Assembly: GCA_022376465.1 (NCBI GenBank)
Contig: JACDTU010000018.1
Span: 706,537-770,536 of the forward strand
Direction of reading: 5' to 3'
DNA from: Cubamyces lactineus
Taxonomy: Eukaryota > Basidiomycota > Agaricomycetes > Polyporales > Polyporaceae
DNA: 64,000 nucleotides
The translations under genes and the position numbers were made by a program. Below are positions 21,838 through 33,697 of this stretch, piece after piece. The notes beneath the pieces are model-generated. The model made no database searches. It was not told the origin of the DNA and saw only the letters and a program-made list of their open reading frames with translations. How positions within the stretch are numbered: the stretch's first letter is position 1; every line of letters begins with the position of its first letter.

Positions 21838-24800
21838 ATGGCCGCAGGCTTTCCGTCTGCGAGCAATCCCACTATCCAAAGCACTATCGGCGCAGGCGTA
21901 AGCAGTAGCACGGGCAGTACGAGCACAATGGCTCAGTTGGTGCGTCTTTGGCTATCTATCGCTTTTGGGCCACCTCCCGCTGACCTGTCTGTGCCTCGAT
22001 CGCCTTCACCGGATGGCCAATCGCAATCCGGTCCATTCCTCCACCAGCCCGACGCGTCCGCGCTCTCTCTTCATCCTCCTCCCTCCTCCTCCCTCCCAAT
22101 CCACCATCCTCCCTCCGTCTCCGTCTCCGCCCACTCGCCCTCTCCCAGCCTAAAGAACTCGCCCTCTCCTGGACACTCTGCTCACCAACCCCGCCCGTCC
22201 TCTTCAGCACCTGCGCAACATCCCACTACCTCCTCAAATTCTTCTCCTCTCGGCAAGAGCCACTCTGGATCTGGGAGTGCTACGCAGAACACCACTTCAT
22301 CCCCCGCGTCAGGCGGTGACCCATCTCCCTCCTCTGGCCGCCCATCTGCATCAGACACAGGCCCTACAAACGACGACATCGAGGCCGTCATTCAGATGGC
22401 CATGGCCTCCTCAAATTCACCGCGCGCGACCAATCCGCCGCGGGACACGCGCACGCAGCTCTTTGTAGGCAATGTACGTCTTTGTCTTACAATCTTCCTA
22501 TCTTCTATTCCTCTTCTGCGCTTCTCGTGCTGCTTCCCCGCATCCCTGCCTCTTTTCGTCGCCCTTTGACGCTATCTTATTCCTCTTTGGCCGTGCCGGT
22601 CGCATCTCCTGATTGCCTACGCTCTTCCGTGCCCATCCCGAGCCACACCGTCCCGAGTCCCCTGCTGCACGTCGTTCCCCCATGGCGTACGCAGCCCCAC
22701 GCGCGGTACAGACGGAGCGGCAATCTGCTCGCTCATGCCCGACATGTGTCCTGGGCATGCTGTTCCTCCGATCGTTGCGATGCGCGCACGCGCGCGCGTA
22801 CGTGGAGGAGGGGTGGAGTGGGGCCTGCAGCTCGGTTTGCGATGGAGTCGCGCGACGCTCGGTCGACGAGAGCACCTCCATGCAGGTGACGCGGCCGGGT
22901 GTAGGTTGGGATGCGTGCTTCGACTGGAGGCTGTGGGTTGCTCCGATTGCTGTCGGCAAACGTCACTGCACTGGCTTCTTAGTGCTATCTCTTAGGCGTC
23001 TTATACAATAAACACGCATCGTAGAGCATATACTCACATCCCATCATCGCAGCTCCCATACCGCGTGCGCTGGCAAGACCTGAAGGACCTCTTTCGGCGC
23101 GCAGGCACTGTCCTGCGCGCAGACGTCTCGCTCGGGCCCGACAACCGCTCGCGCGGGTACGGCACCGTCCTACTCGCGACCGCCGAGGACGCCGGGCGCG
23201 CGGTCGACATGTTCAACGGGTACACCTGGCAGACGCGCACGCTCGAGGTCCGTCCCGATCGCATGGGCGAGGAGCTCAACGTTCCCGGAGCGAACCCTGC
23301 CGTAGCCCCGTATGGCGTCGGGCTTGGGGCGATGGGTATGGGCGTCGGCGTGGGTGCGCTTGGTGCGCTCGGTGGGTACGGTGCCGCGGCGGGGAATATG
23401 GGTGTTTTTGGTACCCCGCTTGTGCCTAGCTTGTCACCTGCGCCGGGTGCGGCACTCAGTGGGGCAGGTTCGCCTGTAGCTGTAGCAGCGGCTGCTGCTG
23501 CTGCTGCAGGAGGTTCTGCGCTCGCGTCACCCGCACCGACAGTGCCAAGATTTCCGGGCCTGTCGCCGTTTGCGGCGAATGCGGGGCTTGCGGCTGAAGA
23601 CGCGGACGCGTCTGGTTCAAGGCCTAGTACGACGGTGCAGGCGAGCAGGAATTTGTTTGTCGGGAACGTACGTGTCCCCTAGCCTTCCCGCTATGGTTCG
23701 AGTTCTATTGTTGACATGGGATCTATGGATCTTGAAATAACAGCTACCGTTCCACATACAATGGCAAGACCTGAAGGACCTGTTCCGGCAGGCGGGTGCG
23801 GTGCAGCGCGCGGACGTGGCGCTGGGTGCGGACGGGCGCTCGCGTGGGTTTGGTACGGTGAGCTTTGCGAATGAGGCGGATGCGGAGAGGGCGGTGCGGA
23901 TGTTCAACGGGTGAGTGGTTTGGTATGCTTTCTTTGTTTGTATGCTCGTGTTGCGGGGTTCATGGGTGGTTCTCTGCGGCTGGCGTGGTCGAGCGAGGCG
24001 TCCGACTTGGGTCATCCTGCTCATGAGGGCAAAGACTAGAATCCGCGCATACATAGCCGTTTATGAGGCTTTTTGTGTACGAAGGGCCTACGTCAACGTC
24101 ACACGGATTGGTCTAGGCCGGTCTGTGAGGTCGTGTAAGTGATGGGACCGAACAGAAAGGTGATTTCCTTGTTCGGGGAGGTGCACTCAGCGAACGCCTC
24201 GTTGCCTGTCGCTTTCACCCATGCGCTCCTCACCGTCGCAAGAATGACCGTTGCTGACGTCTGTCTGCCGGCACTAGATTTGAGTATAACGGCCGCCCGC
24301 TCAAAGTGCACTTTGACAAGTTCGCCGCGCCGTCCAGCTCCTCCGCGCCGCTCGTCGGGCCCGGCGCCATGTCCTCCCCACACTCTCCTGCAAGCTTCGC
24401 CTTCTCGCACACCCCGACGCACTCGCTAAGCTCGCCGGTCAGCGCCTCGCTCTATGGCCAGCATCCACAGCCGGCGCTGTCACGCTCGTCGTCGCTCGCG
24501 CAGCAGCTCCTGCAGCAGCAGCTCGAGCATGGGCGCGGAGCGACTCCGGCGTCGCTGGCGGCTTCAAGGCGACCGAGTGGGCAGATGCTTGGATTTGGTG
24601 CTGCGGGGACGGCAGGGACGAGCGCGGGCGCGCTGGATGAGAACGTGGAGCAGGAGAGCTTGGCGCAGCAGTTGGCGCAGAAGTTGTCGCTTGCGTCGCC
24701 GGTGCAGCCTCATTCTCCCACTTCGCAACAACAGCAACAGCAACAAACGCTACCGTTTGGTCGGCAAGGCTCTCAACAGCAATTCCAGCAGCAGCAGCAA

Positions 24801-26459
24801 GAAGCTCCGACGCATATACCGATCCCGCCGGCGATTCAGTCGCCGTATACCTTCGACTTCCTGCACTCGGGCCCGACGACGCCGTACGATGTGTATGATT
24901 TGGGGACGTACCAGCGGATGAACATGGCGATGAGCATGGGTGGGGGGATGATGGACGGGGCGTATATGATGCAGAACGAGCAGCCGCACGCGTTTCACCA
25001 GACACACCAGCCGTCAGTCTTGCAACATGCGGATGCTCAGCACCAACAACAGCTTCAAAGGGAAGACGCGACAGCGCCAGGCGCATCGTCCGCAGTCTCC
25101 CCGACGTTCAGCACGGCGACGGCGAGCGCGGATACCACTGCAGCTTCGTCAGTAGCACAGAAGCAGCACAGGAGAGACAGCTCGAAGTCGCAAAATACCC
25201 CAGGCTCCGGATCGAACTCGACTTCCCCGCCTTCGCTCGCGACGACGTCTGGACAGTCGTCCTCGCAGACACAGGCGACATCCCCCACCACATCTTCACG
25301 ATCGCATGCGACGCCCCAGCAGCAGCACCAAACTCCTCAACACCACCACCATCACCCCGCGCACCCGGGGCCGATTGCACTCCCTCCCCCTCCGCCCGTG
25401 ACGGCGTTCCCTGTCCCGCCCCCACACACGCTCTCGCCGCAGTACATGTCCATGTCTCCGCACATGGCAGGGCATCCGATGAGCCCGCTGCACCATCCGA
25501 TGATGGGCATGTCGATGCCGATGATGACCCCGCACGGACTGCCACCTATCACGCCAAGCATGCCCTCGTTCACGTTCCTCCCGCAGCCGTCCCCGGGGCT
25601 TCCTGCGTCTCCCGCGGGGGTCGATGGCGCAGGAGGTGCCGCAGGTCCGGGTGGCGAGCGCCCGACGATGCATGGGCATATGCAGCATGTCATGACGCCG
25701 TTCTCACCGTTCTCCCCGGGGGTGACGATGTCCCCTGGTGCGTTCTGGGGCCGTCCTGGGACGGGCGCGAACCCGTTCATCAACCCCGCCGTGGGCGCGC
25801 CCGTGCGCCCTGGGTACTACCCGTACCCCCATCAGCAACAACAACCACCACCTCAGCAGCAGCAGCAGCAACCTGGAGAACAACAACAAGGCGACCAGGA
25901 AGGCCGGCCTCCAGATGGATACTTCCCTCCTATCCCGGTTGGGCGCGAGGAGCCTGCGGGGTACTTTCCGTGGATGCCGCCGCCGCCTCAGCAACACCAG
26001 CACCAGCACCAGTCGACGTCGCACGGCGACGGCGGGACGCAGCGCACGAGCGGGCTCGCCAACGAGATTTTGCGGGACGACAGCTCGAGCGGGGGCAGTG
26101 CGAACACCGGCTCGGGGTCACAACAGGGGACAAAGGAGAGCCCGAACGCGAGCGACGGTACCGCGACAACGACCGGGACCGCCAGGACGAGTGGGACGGG
26201 GACGTCCGCGGGGACGTCGTGGCGTACGGATTCGTCGGAGGGCGCGGTCGAGGATGCGCTCGGGCCGTCTGTCGCTGCTGTGAATGGGCATGCGAATGGG
26301 AACGGCTATGGGCATGGGAAGCCTCGTGCGTACTCGGCAGAGACGAACGCGAGCATGAGCGGAGGTTCCGGTTCCGGTTCAGGATCGGGCTCGGGGACGG
26401 TTGAGCGTGGTGCGCTGCACCGCGCGGACTCGGATCCCGTGCGTACCGTCCTCGGGTGA
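21838..26459 (+). CDS. Two-RRM RNA-binding protein with long low-complexity tail
   Basis: Four exons (21838-22473, 23053-23667, 23744-23910, 24278-26459) give about 1199 aa. The N-terminus (1-205) is Ser/Pro-rich. RRM1 (about 207-285) has RNP2 LFVGN and RNP1 RGYGTV. RRM2 (about 411-490) has LFVGN and RGFGTV. Both contain WQDLKDLFR, as in Gbp2/Hrb1-type mRNA-binding proteins. The tail (about 490-1199) is Ala/Gly-, Gln-, His-, Pro- and Met-rich with polyQ near 24730-24800 and 25855-25880, and ends in Gly/Ser repeats. It probably binds mRNA, and the tail suggests condensate or assembly behaviour. Introns 1 and 3 are long (579 and 367 nt). A further intron near 21938 cannot be excluded. It is intact. 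Gbp2 has three RRMs; only two are seen here. Confidence 0.85.
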
Positions 26460-26929
26460 GCAACAGCGCGTTGTCGAAGAAGAGGAAGAAGAAGAAGAAG
26501 GGGGAACAAAGCGCACGCACAGCGTGCCACAGTCTATGGAAAGTCCGTTGGCCGGTTGGTTGGTTACGTCTCTCACACATCTCTCTCTCTATTCGTTATT
26601 CGTCCGTCGGTTTGTTCGCGGTTCGCGTTGGTGTTCGGTCAGGATGCGCGATGGGCTATGCTACAGGAGTTTGGTTCGGGTAGAGACGGAGGTCCTGCTT
26701 GGAGAGGGCGTGTGTGACATTGGCAATATTGGCATTGAACTTCAAGATCTCAGCAGAACTAGCTACTACATGGGCACGAAAGTCGTCTTCCGTCGTCGTA
26801 CTACTATCTAATGTTATTCTCGTTGACACGTCGACAAGGGTGCACGAGCTCAAACCCTGTATCAATGGGGTGAAGCCGTGTGTTGTAGTCACTAGACACG
26901 AGTTCGATCCGTAGACGGTAGCAGGCTTA
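26460..26929. other. 3' flank of the RRM gene
   Basis: This stretch includes a purine run (GAAGAAGAGG repeats, 26476-26505) just after the stop codon and a CTCTCTCTCT tract. I see no gene. It ends at the inner boundary of the right duplication arm. Confidence 0.4.
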
Positions 26930-27023
26930 GCCCCTGCTTTGTCGCCCTGGTCATAGGGCGTGCGAACGTGGTCCCCATGTCCAAAACGGCACGAGCTATT
27001 CCGACAGGCCCCCACTGATGTCC

Positions 27024-27702
27024 AGGACCCCTGACAACTCACCAAAATGCCTGATCCGATTTCTCGAAAATGGGCAATGTCTGTCCGGTAGATCAGGCCT
27101 CCAAAACGCGGATTTTGTCCGGATTAGACCAGGCATTTTGAGTTTTTCGCCACCCATGTCCGGACTTTTCCTCAGGCCTATATACGAGCGCGAATTGTCC
27201 GGATTTCACAGATCAGGCCCTATTCCAAGCACATTTCCCTGTAGTCGATGCGCTAGAGGTCTCACCGCATGAATAGACGTCTACATAGCCCCAATCATGT
27301 CTTCATATGTAAAGCCAATGCGTTAGCAAATGCCGGTGAGGACGAACTATGGGATGTAGTGAAGGGGTTTTAACATTGTCCGATAATAGTAATCTGCCTA
27401 TTTTGGCGTTGATTTGGCCCAGAGTATACGGGTATAAGATATTATAGAAGGATGCTAAGTGTTCTCGCGTATTAGGTGCTTAGAGAGACCGGTATGACAT
27501 ATACCGCGATACCCGTAGGTGCAGGCGGGATCAGGCCTAATCCAATGGTCGACGGATTGTCCGGATATTGGCGGATATTGGCAGGAGGCTTGTCTTCTCG
27601 GTGATCCCAAATTGTCCGGATTAGACCAGGGATCAGGCCTCTGATTTTGCGATTTTTGTCCGAATTTGGCATCAGGCATTTTGGTGAATTGTCAGGGGTC
27701 CT
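27024..27702. mobile_element. hAT-like MITE (non-autonomous DNA transposon), 679 bp
   Basis: Terminal inverted repeats of 32 bp (27024-27055 and 27671-27702) differ at one position and start AGGACCCCTGACAA. An 8-bp target duplication TGATGTCC flanks both ends (27016-27023 and 27703-27710). Eight-base duplications are characteristic of the hAT superfamily. Subterminal motifs containing TGTCCGG and ATCAGGC recur inside. No transposase is encoded. The left arm of the inverted duplication has the matching unoccupied site at about 4931-4946 (ACTGAAGTCC on the reverse strand), so the insertion post-dates the duplication or was lost on the left. Confidence 0.9.
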
Positions 27703-27864
27703 TGATGTCCTCGTGGCGCCTGCACGGCTGCACCATCATGGTGCCAGTGTGGTCAGTGTCGCCCATTTCAGTGAGTCTCACTCGCTACTGCACACTCGAG
27801 CTGGCTGCTGAAGCTTGCATCGTTTCCCTTGCGACAGTCAGGCCAGCGCCGTTCTCGCGTGAAG

Positions 27865-29811
27865 ATGCCTCACACGCTTACGGCCGCCCGCTTCGATCCC
27901 ATTACAAGCGCATACTGGCTACCCTACCGTGACTCTGGTCGGCGTACCGTTGCGAAGATCGTCAGATCACCATTCTGGGCCTTCCGTTTCAATCTTGCGG
28001 ACTCCCGAGAGGGCGACGACAACCCCAGGTTTCTCTGCATAGTGTCGCCTGAACTGTCGCCCCTACCTCTACCAGACGCGTCGCTGACCCTGGGCCCGAA
28101 GCATTCTGTACACTCCTCCGCCTCCCGCGCGGGAGACGAAGAGCTAACTAGTGATACTTCTTTCCCTGCTCGGACTGGATGGTTGTGAATCCCCTTTATC
28201 TTCACACGACCCGATCATTGAGATCCATATGCGTTATTTGCTACCGGTGAAAGAGGTGTTCGTCCAGCTCAAGAAAGACAGCTTGCGTCGCTTCAGGCAA
28301 GCTGTACGGGATAACAAGGCTGCCCTGCGGGAGCATTGGGAAGCCTCGCAGCGGGCGCGATGGGCCGAACAAATCGCTGATCGGGGCACGCACCAAATGT
28401 CCGAGCTCACATTCAGCGACCTGGGTGGAGACCCGACGTACATGTTCGGTCACTAAAACGATCCGCAAGCGTATTGCTTCGAGTTCCTCTATGACGGGAT
28501 AACGCCCGCCTTTGACGAACGTCCAACCATCTACAAAGAACTTCTCCTGTACGCACAGTAAGCATTGGCGTATCACTCTTCTATGTCTATGAATGCTTAC
28601 CCGGATGCAGAATATGCAAGGATTACAGATGGAGAGGGGTCGAGACGGTCATCTTATGGATTCGGGCTGAACGTGAGCTACGTTCCGACCATGACGCGTA
28701 TCTTCCGTTTGTATTGAACCAATCATTCTCAAGCGCAATCGTGCTGTGCAAAACGCAAACTCATCTGTAGAAACGCTGGTACCACGTTCGACGGTTAACC
28801 AGAGCCGTTCGAGGTTTCGAGGTTGATCCTAGCATTCGTGAGATAGCCGAAGAGCTCTCGGACTTCGGGTTCCGTTCTATAAGCCTTGATGAAGAAGTGG
28901 CGGCGGCCGCTCATCCAGAATCAACCACGCATTCGGGGGATTCACAGTATACACTGGTGTATAACGTCGACTTCGCTTTCCCAGAGCTGCCCGGGGAATT
29001 CCCTGAGATCCCGTTGGATACCCCGCGTGTCGTGGTCTTTGACCTATCCGGAGTGATCCTGGTATGCATTCATCTCGAAAGTTTCCGCATACCACCACTC
29101 AAGTCGGTCTGCTACTCCGTGTTCAGGACAGGGAGCAGACTATCCGGCGCGCGCTCAGCGATTGGCTACCGCTTACCCACCGCTTCCAAACCATGGATGA
29201 GATCCTTTCTGTCTACATCGAAATCGAGGCCCTGGCCGCTCGCATAAATCAGGCCGTGGCGACTTCTGTAGCCGTCATTGTCGATTCCGCCTTACGGACG
29301 CTCGCGAGCAAATTGAAGATCCCTCTACGATCCCATCCTACGCTTGTCACCACTTCTTTGGTGGAGATCATGAACCCGCGTCCATGTCCTGATGTGGAGC
29401 ATGCTATCGCTTCATTATCAGCTCATGGCCGCCCTGTCATCGTGATACCGCCTCATTCGGAGGTTTCCACGCGACACTTCCTCTCATTCATACCTCGGTC
29501 TCAGGTTAGCCCAGTCAGTGAGCCTCTATCAAGTCATTTCGCAGCTCTGGATTCGTTCTTGAAATTAGGTCGTCCCAGGGATACGACCAAAGGACGTTCT
29601 CCTTGTCACTACGAGTGTCGCACGCATAGTTGCGCCAGGATCGCTCGCTGGTCATCCTACTGCGCTAGTCAAACGTCACATTACGGTTGCTTCGACTGTT
29701 CAATTTGTCGTCGGGAGTCGCCCACCCACGAATCCGGTTCCCTCAATTGTTGCCGGAGACTTGCTGGAACTCTGCGCTCGAGTGTGTACTGGATCAGAGA
29801 ATGGGCAATAG
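27865..29811 (+). pseudogene. HAD-fold protein pseudogene, copy B' (right)
   Basis: Exon 1 is present here, unlike in B, and starts MPHTLTAARFDPITSAYWLP. It contains SPFWAFRF, then shifts frame near 28185 (WL-stop) and resumes as RYLLPVKEVFVQLKKDSLRR. It next hits a TAA after TYMFGH (28454), where copy A reads SRLNNPQ. Exon 2 (ICKDYRWRGVETVILW) and exon 3 ending VVVFDLSGVIL are intact. The HAD core shifts frame near 29580, as in B, and ends DLLELCARVCTGSENGQ at 29811. The lesions shared with B show that decay predates the duplication; the exon 1 lesions are private. Confidence 0.7.
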
Positions 29812-30260
29812 GCATCTGTCGTAACGACAGACTGCTTGGGGCTCTTTCACGGCAGGGGCGTCCGGCTGACGCGATTCCATCCCATTCGGAGATTACGACG
29901 CAACGCATACTCTTAAAGTACGCCTAACGAAGGAGCCTCTGTCTGTTCATTTCACCACTCCCGATGCGTTCTTCGGATCGTTACTAGCGTAGTGCAGAGA
30001 TTTAACACCAGGAATATAGGCGAAGGATGTGCTCCTCGTCATTACAGACGTCGCGCGCAAGGTTGCGCCGGCGTCGCTTGCCGACCATCCCACCCCGTTG
30101 GTCAAACGACCGGGCACGACGATCGCTTCGGATGTCGAGTCGAGTTAATCGTAGAGAGTAGGACGTCCGTGAATCGGACCCCTTCGAGCGTTGTCGGATA
30201 TCTGTATGAACCGCGCGACAGGATTGGCGACTGGGAAGTAATACCAGATGGTTTGTGATT
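29812..30260 (+). pseudogene. HAD C-terminal relic (right)
   Basis: This is the inverted twin of 2915-3344, with fragments LSRQGRPADAIPSHSE and DVLLVITDVARKVAPASLA separated by stops and frame changes. It lies between B' and A'. Confidence 0.55.
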
Positions 30261-30499
30261 AAAAGCATACGTACAGATCACCGTTAACGTTGGCCTACAT
30301 TTTCTGTGACAGAAGCGTCTCTCCTCCGAGTCAATGGTCACCGTCAGCGGCGAGCGCCTCTTGGCAGCACCAGGCGCCGGCGTTCGTCTGACATTCGTCC
30401 GTCGACTCGGAGCAGCTTGGGCCCAAGTCAGCATCCTGCTTTTACCACGACACAACTCCTTGCTTACTATAATCCTAGAGTCTTTGGTCCTAAACAAGC

Positions 30500-32467
30500 A
30501 TGCCTCACACCTTCGTTGTTGCCCACTTCCACCCTGCTGCGAGCTCATACTGGCTTCCCCGTTCTGGACAACGTGCAGCTGCGCGGATCCCTACCGTACC
30601 GTTCTGGGCCTTGCGCTTCAGCTTTGACGATTTTGAAGAGGATAGTGATCGTCCACAGCAGCTTTGCGTTGTGTCGCCAGAGCCATCGCCCGTGCCACTC
30701 CCGAATGCGTCTCTCACCTTGGGCCCGAAGCACGCTGTTCTCTCCGGCACGTTTTACACCGGGGACGAAGATTTGACAGCCAAGGCCGCTTTGCCTTGCC
30801 GCGACCGGATGCTCCGTCGGCCGGTTTATCTACATGCAACCCCGGTCATCTGGATGCACATGTTTTGCTCGCCACCGGTGGAGAGCGTGATCTGCCAGCT
30901 CGAGGAGGATAGCATGCGTCGGTTCAGGCAAGCCGTACAAGATAGCACTAAAGCGCTGTATCAATACCGGAAGGACAAAGAACAGGAGAAATGGGCTGCG
31001 CAGGTGGCCCAGTGGGGCCGACATGACTTGTCTGAGTTCGTGTTCGGCCAGCACGGATGGGACCCGACTTACATGTTCAGTCGCTTAAACAACCCGAAAG
31101 CATATTGCTTCACATTCTCCTACGGCGGCAATGTTCCTGGCTTCGGAGATCGGCCGACCATATATGACGAGATTCTCCTCTATGCACAGTGAGTACGCGT
31201 GCATCGTCTCCCATGACCCTGGTCGCTAGAACTCATTTGAGCGCCCATGGCAGGATCTGCAAAGATTACAGGTGGGAGGGGGTCGAGAGAACCCTCTTGT
31301 GGGTTCGAGACATGCAGACAGTACGTGTTGACTGCTAAACACGCCAGCCGATGGTACTGAATACGTGCAATGGTTAAGGAAAATCGCTCTGAGTACCGCA
31401 TACCCGCACCACCGAAAATACCTAATACACGGTATACGCCCTTCGAAAGCGACCCAACCTTCCGGGAGGCTGTCAAACAGCTTCCTGGCGGCCGACGCCC
31501 TATCACCCTGGAGGAGGAGGAAGATATGGAAGAAACTGACGACGACACTTTGGACTCCACGCTTGAATCGGACAATTCGCGCTACGTATGGGTGTCTTGG
31601 CTTAAATGGGCCTTCCCAGAACTGGCCTTGGAGTTTCCTGAGATACCCCTGGGGAATCTGCGTATCGTGGTCCTTGACTTGTTTGGAGTGGTCGTGGTGT
31701 GTATATTCAGTGGGGACATGCTGCTGCTTTCATGCGCTTATAATTCCTCCTACTCCAAGGATAGAGAAGCTGCTATTCGGTGTGCACTTGACAAGTGGCT
31801 GTCGTTCGCGCATGGCGGCCAAACTGCGGAGGATATCCTGTCGCGATACATTGAGATCGAAGCGTTGGTGGCTCGCCGCAATGTGGCCGAAGCATTGTCG
31901 ATCGCCGCTATCGTTCACGACGCCTTGCAGGCGCTCGCGGACAAGCTGGCAATGCCGCCTCAAGTGCAGTCACAACTCATCACCGATGCCATGACCGTGA
32001 TCCTCAAACCTGTCCCCTATTCCGATGCGGAGCGCGCCATCGCGACTTTATCAGGACAGGGACGTTCTATCCTCGTCATACCACCTCACTCTGAAGTTAC
32101 CATACAGCACGTACTATCACCCGACCTTCGGTCTCGGGTGCGGACGGTAATCGAGCCTGTGTCAGTTCATTTCGCTGCCCCAGACTCGTTCTTCAGAGTG
32201 TTGTTGGCTCAGTGCCGTGCCATCTGTTCTGATATCCGATCGGCGGATATCCTTGTTGTGAGCCCAAGCGTCTCACGTATCACAGCTCCAGCATCGCTTG
32301 CTGGCCACCCGACCGCACTGCTCGAGAGGACTGGCACGATCGCCTCCCGTGTGCGGTTTCTGGTTGCGAAGGTCCCCTATGGGAATCCAGTCCCATCCGT
32401 TGTCGTTAAAGATCTAGATGAGCTCTGTGACCGACTCCATGTGCATAGGGACTGGGAAGTGAGATGA
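30500..32467 (+). CDS. HAD-fold two-domain protein, copy A'
   Basis: Four exons (30500-31188, 31254-31320, 31379-31696, 31760-32467) encode about 593 aa with the same exon lengths and phases as copy A. The unrecognised N-terminal domain (MPHTFVVAHFHPAASSYWLP, FWALRF, WDPTYMF) is followed by the DYRWEGVERTLLWVRD segment and an acidic linker (LEEEEDMEETDDDT). The HAD core has VVLDLFGVVV, DREAAIRCALDKW, VIPPHSEV and DILVVSPSVSR. As in A, the nucleophile Asp is kept but the late acidic pair is not obvious. Intron 3 (63 nt) has no stop and is a multiple of three, so it could be retained without breaking the frame. The gene appears intact. A decayed CK1-like gene faces its 3' end. Confidence 0.7.
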
Positions 32468-32532
32468 TGCACTACTATGGGTAGTACGGGCAGTACCACT
32501 TGGTACAGGATTGCCTACAGACTGCCTGTTGC

Positions 32533-33695
32533 TCACATACAGTAGGGATTCCATACATGATCTTCTACGTACTTCACATACAAAATGTATTCCTCTGGCA
32601 GAAGTGTGCCCTTCTCCAGCACTGACCCATTGTTCCAGTTGAACTGTGAGTCAGCTCTCCAACCCTCCTTGCGCATCCGTTCACGAAACAAGCCACATAA
32701 CATGGTATAGTCCAGCTTCTGCCTGCATGCCAAGTTTGTGTGGTGGGCATGATACGTGGTGAATTCCGGGGGCGACCACGCAAAAAGCCTGCCAAAAGGA
32801 CTGGTGGTGAAGTATTGGCCTTTATATTGAGCATGATCTTCATGGCAACATAGCCATCATCTGTGGGTATGTTCATCTATGGCAGTGAGCCATGGTAGAA
32901 CTCTAGCAGGACGTAGAGCAAGGACTCTGCATCGTCTCTTCAGGATATTTCTGGTGTTGGGATTAGCTAACAGAACTCTCTGTGTGTAGTTTAAAAATGT
33001 ATGATGCCTACGGTGAGCAGGGATGCTCGCATATCGAACGGTCCCTTTCATGTGCTGACACTCACAGAAGGGTAGATGTTTTCCTGTCTGCCAGTGAATG
33101 ATGTTATGACGATCCTAGATTGGTCACGCAGTGGCTGAGCTAGGGGTCACATCACCTTGAAGGGTAATGAAGAGGCAAGTTAAGGATCAAAGATCTTCTG
33201 AGAAGAGGCAAGTCAGGGTTCAGTGAATGAACAATAGATAACCAGATCAAGCTGAGGTTCTTCAAAGAAGATCCTCAGCTATATATACATGGATTGAGAG
33301 TAATAATAGACTAGATCGGTAAGCAAATGTTCAGTATAGCTGGGGCTGACTGTACATGTGAATGTGGATGTCAAAGCATAAGAATACCTGTAAGTGATGT
33401 GTCGCTGATGTGGCATGGGAAGGTAGAGCTAAATATACAACACCATGAATAAGCCACTGCAGGCTTGGCCTTCAGAGCGAAAGCACAATATATAAGCATA
33501 GGACAAATCACAAGAACCAGAATGTAACCATGCAATGTAACAGTGGCCGTATGTATGTCACGCACCATCGTAACAAATGAACATTTTAGAATGGGCAAAG
33601 TCAAACATATACACAGTATCTGGGTCCTTGCCCACTGCACCCATGGCAAAGTTCTGCAGCTTAACATCACAGCAGAGCAAGCCTTTTGAGTGTAT
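32533..33695 (-). pseudogene. CK1-like kinase pseudogene split by a solo LTR
   Basis: On the minus strand, 33695-33581 reads LLCCDVKLQNFAMG (catalytic loop, HRD changed to CCD) and DTVYMFDFAHSKMF (DFG as DFA). After a solo LTR the frame resumes TGKHLPFCECQHMKGTVRYA (CK1-specific block). It continues with RDDAESLLYVLLEFYHGSLP, preceded by a TGA where CK1 has Arg, and LDYTMLCGLFRERMRKEGW. It ends LPEEYILYVKYVEDHVWNPY at 32533. The N-lobe is gone, cut near 33697 by another LTR. This is the right-hand counterpart of the fragment at 351-660 and faces HAD gene A'. Confidence 0.7.
33102..33575 (-). mobile_element. Solo LTR, gypsy-1-related, inserted in the CK1-like gene
   Basis: This 474-bp LTR begins TGTTATGACG and ends CATCGTAACA, flanked by a 5-bp duplication AATGA (33097-33101 and 33576-33580). 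It is alignable but diverged from the gypsy-1 LTR (shared ATGGATAACCAG-like and GATGTGGC motifs). The kinase reading frame is continuous across it. It is an old insertion that lost its interior by LTR-LTR recombination. Confidence 0.85.
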
Positions 33696-33697
33696 AG

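Larger units (their letters stand above)
26930..32510. repeat. Right arm of large inverted duplication
   Basis: This is the inverted counterpart of 665-5060. It contains, in order, about 80 bp of flank, the hAT-like MITE (27024-27702), HAD pseudogene B', the HAD relic, and HAD gene A'. Identity is uneven. B and B' differ by only a few bases over about 1 kb. A and A' differ at about 5% of residues in the last exon, about 17% in exon 1 and about a third in exon 3. Confidence 0.85.

Noticed and set aside
24439..26580. Several long minus-strand ORFs opposite the RRM protein tail
   Set aside because: They are shadows of low-complexity, GC-rich coding DNA. The plus frame is continuous with RRM2 and the antisense products are Arg/Ser-rich without domains.
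27024..27702. Helitron or Mutator-like origin for the 679-bp element
   Set aside because: A clear 8-bp target duplication and 32-bp inverted termini fit hAT; Helitrons make no duplication and Mutator elements usually give 9-11 bp.
32467..33695. CK1-like left and right fragments as two halves of one gene broken by an inversion
   Set aside because: Both have their 3' sides towards a HAD gene, and the arms themselves are duplicated. Independent decay of two copies explains the fragments without an inversion breakpoint.
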